64,000 bases of DNA from Novosphingobium kaempferiae. GTDB lineage: Bacteria > Pseudomonadota > Alphaproteobacteria > Sphingomonadales > Sphingomonadaceae. The notes under the pieces were generated by a model. That model was not told the origin of the DNA. It searched no databases and saw only the letters and a program-made list of their open reading frames with translations. Made by a program: the position numbers and the translations under genes. The stretch lies in NCBI RefSeq assembly GCF_021227995.1, contig NZ_CP089301.1, positions 3,534,001 through 3,598,000 of the forward strand. The letters run 5' to 3'. Of this stretch, positions 52,809 to 61,361 are shown piece by piece (position 1 is the first letter of the stretch; each line of letters opens with the position of its first letter).

Positions 52809-53779
52809 AGGGGAACGGCCTGAGCGAATCCGGCAGTGAGTGCAAGCGCGCGATCTTCGTGCCAACGGACCACGCGACCAGTGCGCCGCGACAACTGGTC
52901 CAGCCATGCGTCGGTAGTCGCGGCGCGCACGGCGGGATTAGCGGTAAGCAGCAGTGCTCCCGGCTCGGAGACCGCCTCGGCGCTGCGCAGCAGCAGGCGC
53001 GCTGCGGCAGACGCAGGAGCCGAGCGCACGCGCTGGGGGATGGAGGGGCGCTCCAGCTTCGCGACGAGTTGAACGAAGCCGAAGCCGTTCATGGCAGTGC
53101 GCTGATGCGGCCAGTGATCGAGCGCGGCTGCGAGGGCTTCGTCCACCGCGCGGCGATCTTCCTTGCGCTCCAACGATGGGAAATCGATGCCGATCGACCC
53201 GGCGAGGTCGAGCCGACCAACTGCGTCGGCAATGGCAGGCACGGCTGCGAGCGCCAGCGCTGCCGGAGACAAGGCACCGTCGATGTCGATGAGCGTCATC
53301 GCGGGCGTCGGCGTGACGACCAGTGAGCCACCGTTGAAGGCGATCACGCCGTCTAGCGCTTCGGCCACGATCTCCGGCCATGGGTCTTCGGGAAAGCGAC
53401 GCACCGCCTTTACCGGAACACCATCGGCGCTGAGGGCTTGGGCCAGTGTAGGCGCAGCACGGGGGGCGAGATCGCTGGCGCGAGCTTGCGCGAGCTTCAG
53501 GCGGCCCGTTTCGGCCATGGCGGCTCGGGTCACGATGACCCGCTGGGGTGCGCCTTCACTGGCCGACTTGGGAAGGCCGTCGACCAGCGCCTGCTCGCCC
53601 GAATCGAACCTTACCGTGCCACGAGAAGACCCGGAACGACGCGAGACGAGCACCGCGTCGGCCACTTCACCCGCTGCCAGCCGTCCGGGCCAGTCGAGCC
53701 TTGCGGCGTGGACCTGACCGTTCTCGACGAGGATCGCGCGGGTTTCGCCGATCCCGTCCTCGACCAGCCATTCAGCCAA
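52805..53779 (-). CDS. Compact ribonuclease E/G-like protein
   Basis: A 324-residue protein of the RNase E/G family, much shorter than RNase G (about 490). A weak S1-like part occupies residues 1-70. The catalytic-type segments are [10 protein letters not shown] near 163 (with the first aspartate) and [19 protein letters not shown] near 194 (second aspartate). The CPxCxG zinc-link of RNase E/G is absent. The start is TTG 53779, overlapping the maf stop by eight bases. In alphaproteobacteria this position (infA-maf-RNase-yacG) is conserved, so it is probably functional. Confidence 0.8.
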   Translation of the reverse strand: MAEWLVEDGIGETRAILVENGQVHAARLDWPGRLAAGEVADAVLVSRRSGSSRGTVRFDSGEQALVDGLPKSASEGAPQRVIVTRAAMAETGRLKLAQARASDLAPRAAPTLAQALSADGVPVKAVRRFPEDPWPEIVAEALDGVIAFNGGSLVVTPTPAMTLIDIDGALSPAALALAAVPAIADAVGRLDLAGSIGIDFPSLERKEDRRAVDEALAAALDHWPHQRTAMNGFGFVQLVAKLERPSIPQRVRSAPASAAARLLLRSAEAVSEPGALLLTANPAVRAATTDAWLDQLSRRTGRVVRWHEDRALALTAGFAQAVPL

Positions 53780-54368
53780 TGGAGAAGCCCGCGCTGCGCA
53801 ACAGCGCGCGCGTTTCGAACAGGGGAAGTCCTACGACGCCGGAATGGCTGCCGGAAATCCAGGCGATCAGACCCTCGGCGCTGCCCTGGATGGCGTAGCC
53901 TCCGGCCTTGCCCTCCCACTCGCCGCCGGCGATGTAGGCTTCGGTCTCGTCGTGCGAGAGTTGCTTGAACCGGACGATCGTTTCGCTCAGGCGTTCGTGC
54001 ATGGGTCCGTCCGGCGCGCGCAGGGCGATGGCGGAGAGCACGCGATGGCGACGGCCCGAAAGCAGTGCCAGGCAATCGCGGGCGGTCTTCTCGTCCTCAG
54101 CCTTGGGCAGCACGCGGCGCCCGCAGGCAACGACTGTATCGCCGGCGAGCACGAAGGCGTCACTCGCGGGCAATGCCAGCGCCTTCTCCCGCGCCATGCG
54201 CCGGGCGTAGTCGCGCGGCGCTTCACGGGGAAGCGGTGTCTCGTCGATGTCTGCTGCCTCGACCGTGAAATCGCTCATCCCGATGCGGGAGAGCAGTTCG
54301 CGGCGTCGTGGACTGGCCGAGGCGAGAATGAGCCGGGGGGCGCCTGGCCCCGCCGACAGGTCAGCCAC
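53772..54368 (-). CDS. maf: Maf-family nucleoside triphosphate pyrophosphatase
   Basis: A 198-residue Maf protein. The signature [18 protein letters not shown] lies near residues 14-31, then DIDETPLP and [18 protein letters not shown] near 75, and [20 protein letters not shown] near 160. Maf hydrolyses non-canonical or modified nucleotides and affects septum formation. The start is placed at GTG 54368, eight bases after the infA stop, because no ATG fits; CTG or a start inside infA cannot be excluded. Confidence 0.88.
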   Translation of the reverse strand: MADLSAGPGAPRLILASASPRRRELLSRIGMSDFTVEAADIDETPLPREAPRDYARRMAREKALALPASDAFVLAGDTVVACGRRVLPKAEDEKTARDCLALLSGRRHRVLSAIALRAPDGPMHERLSETIVRFKQLSHDETEAYIAGGEWEGKAGGYAIQGSAEGLIAWISGSHSGVVGLPLFETRALLRSAGFSIG

Positions 54369-54375
54369 GGTCAGA

Positions 54376-54627
54376 TCAGGAACCGAACTGGCCGGGGCCG
54401 CCACGGCCCGGCATGAAGCGGTAGGTGATGCGCCCCTTGGTGAGGTCATAGGGGGTCAGTTCGACGAGGACTTCGTCGCCGACCAGCACGCGGATGCGGT
54501 TCTTGCGCATCTTGCCGGCTGTGTGACCGAGGATCTCGTGGCCGTTCTCCAGCTCGACGCGGAACATCGCGTTGGGGAGAAGCTCGACCACCCGGCCGCG
54601 CATTTCGAGGAGTTCTTCTTTCGCCAT
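54376..54627 (-). CDS. infA: Translation initiation factor IF-1
   Basis: An 83-residue IF-1, an S1/OB-fold protein that binds the ribosomal A site during initiation. [20 protein letters not shown] and [20 protein letters not shown] are nearly invariant. It is about 11 residues longer than E. coli IF-1, ending in a glycine-rich [13 protein letters not shown]. It is the first gene of the infA-maf-RNase-yacG unit. Confidence 0.96.
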   Translation of the reverse strand: MAKEELLEMRGRVVELLPNAMFRVELENGHEILGHTAGKMRKNRIRVLVGDEVLVELTPYDLTKGRITYRFMPGRGGPGQFGS

Positions 54628-54917
54628 CGGCGATCAGTTTCCGTTGTTCTGGTGTGTCATCGGCGCGCGACATAGCCACGACTCCACGAAAATGGAAGCC
54701 TTGGCGGCATTTTGCCTTCTGCACGGCGGCGATTTCCCGACAGCGGTGCGCAAATGTCCCGTCCACGAAGGAGTGACGCCGGTTCATCCGGGCGCAAGAC
54801 GATTGCGACAAAATGATACCGCGCGGCGGCTTGTCGTGAGGAAGGGGGCGAGGCAATAGCGAGGGAGGGGAAGGAACACTGCACTATTTCGAACATGTAT
54901 CTTGGCGGAGATTGCAC

Positions 54918-57900
54918 TTGCGTTCCTTACCTCTGATCAGCCTCGTGGCGTGCCTCGCCATGCCGACGCTGGCGTCTGCGGCAGATGCCGGCGCCAACGC
55001 GCCGGCCGCGCCGGTCATCAAGGATGACGATAAAGACCCCGAAGCGCCCCTAGAGGTTCACGGGAACGAGATTCTCGTCACTGCGCCGCGCATCATCGGC
55101 TCTATCGACGTTCCGCAGAAGCCGATCGAGGTCTTCGACGAGAACGACATCGCCTCCTACGGCGTGGCTTCGATCGAGGAGCTGCTGGACGCGATCAGCC
55201 CACAGACCGGCAGCGGTCGCGGCCGCGGAGACGGTCGCCCGCTGATGCTGCTGAACGGCCAGCGCATCTCCAGCTTCCGCGAAATGCGCGGCATCCCGCC
55301 CGAGGCGATCCGCCGGGTGGAGGTGCTGCCTGAGGAAGTGGCGTTGCGCTTCGGCTATTCCGCCAACCAGCGCGTCGTGAACATCATCCTCAAGGACCAG
55401 TTCGCGGCGGTCACCACCTCGGGCGAATACAATCGCCCGACGCGCGGTGGCTACGACAACTACGAGCTGGAAGGCGGCCTCTTCAAGATTTCCGGCCCGC
55501 GCCGCTACAACATCAACGGCAAGCTCGACAACACGAGCATGCTGACCGAGGCCGAGCGCGGCATCACGCAGGAAGAATCGCGCACGTCGCAGGTCGCCGG
55601 CGATCCCGATCCCGCGCGCTATCGCAGCCTCGCGGCGCAGGATCACGAACTGACGCTCGAAGGCACGATGACGCAGGGCCTGGGCGAGAAGGGCTTGGCC
55701 GGTGCGATCACGGTGACGGGTGGCTACACCCGTTCGAACACCGTCTCGCTCTCCGGCCTCGATACCGTCGATTTGACTTATGACGGACAGACGCTGCGTC
55801 GCACTTTGCCCGATCCGCTGACCAACCGGTCGGTCACGGATACGTTCGAGGGCGGCCTCGGCTACAGTTCCATGATCGGTGAGTGGCAGTTCAGTGCCAC
55901 CGCCAACGCGACCTACACGGACGCCAATACCCGCGTCGATCGCCGCCGAGGCGACGATTCCACCGCCGATCTGCGCGCCGCTGTCGCTTCCGGTGCGCTC
56001 GACATTGCGGGAGCTCTGCCGGACGTGCCCGGCGCTGGCGTCGATACCGCGCGCACGCGACAACTGACGCTCAGCAATCTCGCGACGATCTCGGGCAAGC
56101 CGTTCCGTATGCCCGCTGGCGAAGCGAACCTGACTATCAAGGCGGGTTACGATTACGACCGCTCGATGAGCGAGGACACCCGCAATACGCTCGGCAATGT
56201 CACGCTCAAGCGTGGTGACGTGCTGGGCGGCGTCAATCTGGCGCTGCCGCTGACGAGCAAGGGAGAGGATTTCCTCGGCGCGGTTGGCGACATCACGCTG
56301 AACTTCAGCGGCGGTCTCGATCACCTGTCCGACTTCGGCACGCTGAAGGACTGGAGCGCGGGCGTCACCTGGTCGCCGACCGATACGCTGATGCTGCAGG
56401 CCAGCTATATCGTGGACGAGGCCGCGCCCAAGCTGACGCAACTCGCGGCCCCGAACATCGTCAACTACAACGTCGCGGTCTACGACTTCACGCGCGGCCA
56501 GACGGCGCTCGTCACCACGACCACCGGCGGAAACCCTGATCTCCGGAAGGAGACGCAGCGCGACTGGAAGATTTCGGCGCAATGGAAACTGCCGTTCATG
56601 CAGCGCTCCAACCTGATCGTCGAATATTTCCGCAATCGGTCGAGCGACGTCACGCAGTCGTTCCCGCTGCTTACCCCGGCGATCGAGGCAGCGTTCCCCA
56701 ACCGGGTCACCCGCGACGCCGAGGGCAACCTGATCGCCATCGACCGCCGTGCCGTGACTTTCGACGAAGTGAAGAGTTCGTCGTTGCGCTGGGGCTTCAA
56801 CATCTCCGGCAGTCTCGGGGGTTCTTCTTCGTCGAGCGGCGGCGCAGGAGCGGGTAGCAATGCCGGCGGTCCGTCGGGCGCGCGCATGGCTTCTGCTCCG
56901 GCGCAGTCCGTTACCGGGCCGAACGGTCCGATGGCTGGTGCTCAGACCTTGGGCGGGCAGCCTGCGGGTGCGCCCGGTGCTGGACGGCAGGGCTTCGATC
57001 CCTCGCGCTTCGCCGCGATCCGCGAGAAGCTTTGCGCACCCGGCGCGGCCGATCCCGATCCTGCGACGTTGCCCGAGGGGCTGCGCAACCGCCTCTCCGG
57101 GCCCGATGGCAAGCTCGATCCGACCAAGCTGGCCGAATTCAAGCAGCGCGCCTGTTCAGCGGACGGCCCGGGCGCCGGTCCCGGCGGCCCGGGGCAGGGC
57201 GGTCCGATGGATCCCGAGCGTTTCGAGCGCATCCGCACGGCGCTGTGCTCAGGCGGCAGCGGCCCGCCCGACGTCGCGAGCCTGCCCGACCGTATGCGCG
57301 AGCGCATCATGGGCGCGGACGGCAAGGTCGATCCCGCCAAACTCGAAGAACTGAAGCAGCGCTTCTGCAGCGGGAATGCTCCGACGCCGGGCGCGGGCGG
57401 CGAGCGCGGGGGCAATGGTGGAGGCGAGGCGCAGCCGATGTTCCCACCGCCGGGCGCTTTCGGCGGACCGCCGCCTATGGCATCGAATTCCGGCAGTGGC
57501 GGCGCAGGCGGAACTCGCTCCGAAGCCGGTGGGCGGGGGCCGGGCGGCATGGGTGGTCCTCCGGGGGGAGGTTTCGGACCTCCGGGCGGTCGCAATGGCA
57601 GCCGCTGGAACCTGTCGATCTACCACACATGGCGTTTCACCGACACGATCCTCATCGCGCCGGGCGTGCCGGTGCTCGACCAGCTCAACGGCGATTCGAC
57701 CTCGGCCGGCGGCACGCCACGTCACTCGATCGAAGCGGAGGGTGGCCTGTTCAAGAACGGCTACGGCCTGCGCCTGAAGGCGGAGTGGGAAGCACCGGCC
57801 CGCGTCGACGGCTCGGGTGCGCCCAGCAGTCAGGACTTGCGCTTCGGCAGCACTTTCGACGTCTCGCTGCGCGTGTTCGCGGACCTTGGTCGCAACGAGA

Positions 57901-58079
57901 ACCTCGTTGCAAAGATGCCTTTCTTCAAGGGCGCGCGCCTGTCGCTGGTGGCGGACAATCTGCTCGACTCGCGCCAGAAGGTCACCGACCAGACCGGCGC
58001 GACGCCGATCGCGTACCAGCGTGCCTATCGCCAACCGCAGGGCCGGGTGCTGGGCATCGATTTCCGCAAGATGTTCTGA
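54918..58079 (+). CDS. TonB-dependent-receptor-like outer-membrane protein with large glycine-rich repeat insert
   Basis: A 1053-residue protein. The signal peptide ends LASAADA near residue 23. A plug-like part (about 45-165; VASIEELLDAISPQTGSGRG, MLLNGQRISSF, VEVLPEEVALRFGY) precedes a barrel, and the C-terminus ends in phenylalanine (GIDFRKMF). Residues 631-894 or so are an insert rich in Gly, Ser and Pro with two 55-residue repeats at 693-747 and 764-818. It has no clear TonB box. The frame reaches TTG 54912, but TTG 54918 has GGAG at the better spacing. The ligand is unknown. Confidence 0.82.
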   Translation: MRSLPLISLVACLAMPTLASAADAGANAPAAPVIKDDDKDPEAPLEVHGNEILVTAPRIIGSIDVPQKPIEVFDENDIASYGVASIEELLDAISPQTGSGRGRGDGRPLMLLNGQRISSFREMRGIPPEAIRRVEVLPEEVALRFGYSANQRVVNIILKDQFAAVTTSGEYNRPTRGGYDNYELEGGLFKISGPRRYNINGKLDNTSMLTEAERGITQEESRTSQVAGDPDPARYRSLAAQDHELTLEGTMTQGLGEKGLAGAITVTGGYTRSNTVSLSGLDTVDLTYDGQTLRRTLPDPLTNRSVTDTFEGGLGYSSMIGEWQFSATANATYTDANTRVDRRRGDDSTADLRAAVASGALDIAGALPDVPGAGVDTARTRQLTLSNLATISGKPFRMPAGEANLTIKAGYDYDRSMSEDTRNTLGNVTLKRGDVLGGVNLALPLTSKGEDFLGAVGDITLNFSGGLDHLSDFGTLKDWSAGVTWSPTDTLMLQASYIVDEAAPKLTQLAAPNIVNYNVAVYDFTRGQTALVTTTTGGNPDLRKETQRDWKISAQWKLPFMQRSNLIVEYFRNRSSDVTQSFPLLTPAIEAAFPNRVTRDAEGNLIAIDRRAVTFDEVKSSSLRWGFNISGSLGGSSSSSGGAGAGSNAGGPSGARMASAPAQSVTGPNGPMAGAQTLGGQPAGAPGAGRQGFDPSRFAAIREKLCAPGAADPDPATLPEGLRNRLSGPDGKLDPTKLAEFKQRACSADGPGAGPGGPGQGGPMDPERFERIRTALCSGGSGPPDVASLPDRMRERIMGADGKVDPAKLEELKQRFCSGNAPTPGAGGERGGNGGGEAQPMFPPPGAFGGPPPMASNSGSGGAGGTRSEAGGRGPGGMGGPPGGGFGPPGGRNGSRWNLSIYHTWRFTDTILIAPGVPVLDQLNGDSTSAGGTPRHSIEAEGGLFKNGYGLRLKAEWEAPARVDGSGAPSSQDLRFGSTFDVSLRVFADLGRNENLVAKMPFFKGARLSLVADNLLDSRQKVTDQTGATPIAYQRAYRQPQGRVLGIDFRKMF
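56994..57371 (+). repeat. Two 55-codon protein repeats inside the receptor insert
   Basis: Repeat 1 is 56994-57158 and repeat 2 is 57207-57371, separated by a glycine-rich 16-residue linker. They agree at about 30 of 55 residues: DPxRF, IR, LC, then LPxxxRxR, GxDGKxDPxKL and KQRxCS. Each has two cysteines about 40 residues apart. The GPDGKLDP and GADGKVDP turns resemble EF-hand-like acidic loops, but calcium binding is a guess. Confidence 0.9.
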
Positions 58080-58095
58080 GGCGTTACCTGTTCTG

Positions 58096-58135
58096 AGGAT
58101 AGGCCGGGTCGGGGGCTACCGATCCGGCCTATCCT
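58096..58135. terminator. Hairpin between the receptor-like gene and uvrC
   Basis: Twelve-base perfect arms AGGATAGGCCGG and CCGGCCTATCCT with a 16-base loop, 16 bases after the receptor stop codon. The T-run is missing, so it may be a Rho-assisted terminator or mRNA-stabilising stem. Confidence 0.55.
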
Positions 58136-58152
58136 GTCCTATCTGGACGAAC

Positions 58153-60108
58153 ATGGCACGAACATCTGGCAGGACGCCTGCCGGCACTCCCGACCAACCC
58201 AATCGCCTCGAACGCTTCAACGAGGAGCGGGCGACCTACACCGTGCGCGGCTCCGATCAGCCCGATCTCCAGGCCGGGGTCGAGGTGATCCGCGACACGG
58301 TGCGCACGTTGCCAGCCAAGCCCGGCGTCTATCGCATGCAGGATGCGCGCGGAGACGTGCTCTACGTCGGCAAGGCGCGGGTGCTGCGCAACCGCGTCGC
58401 CAACTATACCCAGTGGGAGCGCCTGCCCGGTCGCCTGCAGCGCATGGTCAGCCAGACGCGCTCGATGACCATCGTCACGACCAACTCGGAGGCCGAGGCG
58501 CTGCTGCTGGAAGCGCAACTCATCAAGCGCTTCCGTCCCGCCTACAATGTGCTTCTGCGTGACGACAAGTCGTTCCCCTTTATCCTGCTGCGCTCGGACC
58601 ACGCTTTCCCGCGCATCATGAAGCATCGCGGCGCGCGCAAGATGAAGGGCAATTACTACGGTCCCTTCGCCAGCGCCGGCTCGGTGAACACGACGATCAA
58701 CGCGCTGCAGAAGCTCTTTCTGCTCAGGAGTTGCACCGACAGCTTTTTCTCCCGTCGCGACCGGCCGTGCCTGCTTTACCAGATCAAGCGATGCTCGGCC
58801 CCTTGCGTCGATCGTATCGACGAGGCGGGCTACGCCGAACTCGTGCAGGAGGCGAAGGATTTCCTTGGCGGGAGGTCCAGCGCAGTCCAGCGCAAGATCG
58901 AAGCACAGATGGCCGAAGCGGCCGCCGATCTCGATTTCGAGCGCGCGGCGATGCTGCGTGACCGTTTGCGAGCGGCGACATTCATCCAGGGCAGCCAGGC
59001 CATCAATGCCGAAGGGCTCGACAACGCGGACATCTTCGCGATGGCCAGCAAGGGCGGGCAGGTCGGTGTGCAGGCCTTCTTCATACGCGGTGGCCAGAAC
59101 TGGGGGCACCGCGCGTTCTTCCCCACGCACACCGAAGGGTTGAGCGAGGAGGAAGTCATGCAGAGCTTCCTCGCGCAGTTCTACGAGGAAGTGCCGCCCG
59201 CGCGCTGCATTCTGGTCGACCGCGAACTGCCTGAGGCGGACCTGATCGCCGAGGCTCTGCGCGAAGGTGCGGGCGGCAAGGTCGAGATTTCAGTGCCTCA
59301 GCGCGGCAACCGACGGCAGCTTATGGCGCAGGCCACGCGTAACGCCGTGGAAGCGCTCGACCGCCGTCTGGCAGAGCGGGGTTCGCAGGCCAAAGTCTGG
59401 CGCGAAATGGCGGATTTCCTCGAACTGCCCGATGTGCCGCAGCGCGTGGAAGTCTACGACAACAGCCATATCTCGGGTACGAAGGCGCTGGGTGCGATGG
59501 TTGTGGCCGGGCCGGAGGGCTTCATCACCAGCCAGTACCGCAAGTTCAACATCAAGAGCGCCCAGACCGACGACGACTACGCAATGATGCGCGAGGTCAT
59601 GACCCGCCGCTTCGGCCGCGTGCAGGAGGAAGATCCCGAGCGCACCGGCGGCACTTGGCCCGACCTCGTCCTGATCGACGGCGGCAAGGGGCAGATGAAT
59701 TCGGTCAAGGATGCGCTGGAGGAACTCGGCATCGAGGATGTCAATCTCATCGCCATCGCCAAGGGCCCGCATCACGGGCGGGAAGGTCGCGAGGTCTTCC
59801 ACTTCGCGGACGGTCGCGAGAAGATGCTTCCGGTAAACTCGCCGGTGCTGTTCCACCTTCAGCGCCTGCGGGACGAGGTCCATCGCTTCGTCATCGGCGC
59901 GCACCGCGCGAAGCGCAGCCGCGCCATCACGGCGAGCCCGCTCGATGAGATCCCGGGCATCGGTCCGGCCCGTAAACGCGCCCTGCTGCTGCACTTCGGC
60001 ACGGCGAGCAAGGTCCGCGCGGCCAGTCTAGACGATCTGCGTCGCGCGCCGGGTGTCAGTGTGGCGGTCGCGCAGACGATCTATGACTTCTACCACCCCA
60101 ACGGCTGA
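58153..60108 (+). CDS. uvrC: UvrABC system protein C (excinuclease)
   Basis: A 651-residue UvrC. The GIY-YIG nuclease starts at KPGVYRMQDARGDVLYVGKA near residue 56. The UVR motif (FERAAMLRDRLRAA) is near 262, the RNase H-like endonuclease half has EVYDNSHISGTKALGAMV near 435 and LVLIDGGKGQMNSV near 505, and the helix-hairpin-helix end is IPGIGPARKRALLLHFG near 600. It makes both incisions in nucleotide excision repair. ATG 58153 is used, with GGAC upstream; the frame is open further into the receptor gene. Confidence 0.96.
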   Translation: MARTSGRTPAGTPDQPNRLERFNEERATYTVRGSDQPDLQAGVEVIRDTVRTLPAKPGVYRMQDARGDVLYVGKARVLRNRVANYTQWERLPGRLQRMVSQTRSMTIVTTNSEAEALLLEAQLIKRFRPAYNVLLRDDKSFPFILLRSDHAFPRIMKHRGARKMKGNYYGPFASAGSVNTTINALQKLFLLRSCTDSFFSRRDRPCLLYQIKRCSAPCVDRIDEAGYAELVQEAKDFLGGRSSAVQRKIEAQMAEAAADLDFERAAMLRDRLRAATFIQGSQAINAEGLDNADIFAMASKGGQVGVQAFFIRGGQNWGHRAFFPTHTEGLSEEEVMQSFLAQFYEEVPPARCILVDRELPEADLIAEALREGAGGKVEISVPQRGNRRQLMAQATRNAVEALDRRLAERGSQAKVWREMADFLELPDVPQRVEVYDNSHISGTKALGAMVVAGPEGFITSQYRKFNIKSAQTDDDYAMMREVMTRRFGRVQEEDPERTGGTWPDLVLIDGGKGQMNSVKDALEELGIEDVNLIAIAKGPHHGREGREVFHFADGREKMLPVNSPVLFHLQRLRDEVHRFVIGAHRAKRSRAITASPLDEIPGIGPARKRALLLHFGTASKVRAASLDDLRRAPGVSVAVAQTIYDFYHPNG

Positions 60109-60172
60109 TAGCTGCACGGCAACCGACGGGAAAGGTTGCCGTATATGGGAAGTTTCGCGGCTCGACCGAAGG

Positions 60173-60397
60173 TCAGTGGGCAGCGTGGTGGCGGTGCAGG
60201 AGATGGTCGAGCAACGGTGTGGTTTCGCCATTCCAGGCGCGCTCATGGAAGAAGAACACCACGGCGTTCACCATGGGCTCGATCAGCGCGATGCCTCCAG
60301 CCATACTCACCGATCCAGTGATCAGGTAAGCGACGGTGAAGCCCACCATCAGGTGAAGGGACAGGAACCTGAGCGTCTTTGTGAGGTCGCGGGTCAT
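60173..60397 (-). CDS. DUF2061-type small membrane protein
   Basis: A 74-residue protein with two membrane segments (LHLMVGFTVAYLITGSVS and GGIALIEPMVNAVVFFFHE). The order KTLRFLSLHL ... HERAW is that of DUF2061 proteins, whose function is unknown. ATG 60397 follows AAAGGATCGACC and is preferred over 60415. It ends in a histidine-rich tail (LLHRHHAAH). It converges on uvrC. Confidence 0.8.
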   Translation of the reverse strand: MTRDLTKTLRFLSLHLMVGFTVAYLITGSVSMAGGIALIEPMVNAVVFFFHERAWNGETTPLLDHLLHRHHAAH

Positions 60398-60500
60398 CGG
60401 TCGATCCTTTCGCATGCATTCTTAATGCGAATGGATTGCAACTGGAAACTGGCGATGGTCAGCACTGTGATCGTAAGCGGCGATTAAATGTGGACCTGAG

Positions 60501-61361
60501 TCAGAGGCCCAGCTTGCGCGCGACTCTCCATGCCAGCGCCTTGGCCCGGTTGGTTTGCGGCCATCGCCCGGGAGCACCCGGCTTCATGCCGATCCGTCGC
60601 AAAAGGCCATTGAAGGCCCGCGCGTCCGCTTCCGCGAAACTCCACTCCGAGCGCCAGGTGATCGAAAGCGAGACGGACGGCTCAGGCCCGTTGCGCACGA
60701 AATGCGGTGCCATGACGGGAACGTAGAGTGCTTCGCCCGGCCCCAGCGCGAACTCGCGGCCGCCTTCCAGCAACTCTTCGCGCCAGCGCAGTTCGCGACC
60801 GCCTCCGGTGTGATAGGTTTCGTGCACCTCGTCGGGCGCATAGGCCGCGTTTCCGGCCGGAAACTGCGTCATGATCTTCGATCCGCGCACCTGCATGAGG
60901 ATGTTGTGCTCGGGATCGAAATGGTATGGCGTGACCCCGCCCGCGCTGGTGATGAAGACGAATGCTTGCGTCTTGAGCATGGCGCCAGTTTTTGCCTCGA
61001 TGGCAGGGCGGATTTCGTCGAGCAGACCGGCCAGCAGGGCGGCATAAGCTGGATCCTGCTCGACATTCTTGAGCACGGCCCAAGACTTCGTCGTCTCGAT
61101 ATGACGGATGGTTTCGCCGATCGGAATGCCGGTGGCAGTTGGCTTACCCTCGACACCGATGGGCTGGTCGCTGGCGTTGTACTCGATGGAGGCAGGCGGC
61201 AGAGCTTCGGCCAGCCGGGCGAGCGCTTCCAGTTCCATCAACGGATGCGCGCCGAGTACATGCGTGAGCTTGTGCGGAATTTCGGGGTAGTTCGCAGCGA
61301 AGTCCGTGCGCGCGTTTTCCGGGAAGACGGTGCCTGGATCAAGGTGGGTATGCGCGTTCAT
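60501..61361 (-). CDS. Cupin/JmjC-like protein, possible Fe(II)/2-oxoglutarate oxygenase
   Basis: A 286-residue cupin-like protein. The sequence PYHFDPEHN gives His147 and Asp149, and APHFVRNG gives His220, a full HxD...H facial triad as in JmjC-type oxygenases. An NILMQVRGSKIM strand follows the first ligands. It could hydroxylate a protein or small molecule, or be a sensor. Its ATG overlaps the stop of the acyltransferase gene by four bases (ATGA), so the two are made together. Confidence 0.8.
   Translation of the reverse strand: MNAHTHLDPGTVFPENARTDFAANYPEIPHKLTHVLGAHPLMELEALARLAEALPPASIEYNASDQPIGVEGKPTATGIPIGETIRHIETTKSWAVLKNVEQDPAYAALLAGLLDEIRPAIEAKTGAMLKTQAFVFITSAGGVTPYHFDPEHNILMQVRGSKIMTQFPAGNAAYAPDEVHETYHTGGGRELRWREELLEGGREFALGPGEALYVPVMAPHFVRNGPEPSVSLSITWRSEWSFAEADARAFNGLLRRIGMKPGAPGRWPQTNRAKALAWRVARKLGL

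Noticed and set aside
52509..52907. Longer start for YacG at 52907
   Set aside because: The additional 33 residues are arginine-rich and lie inside the RNase gene; the YacG family starts at the chosen ATG.
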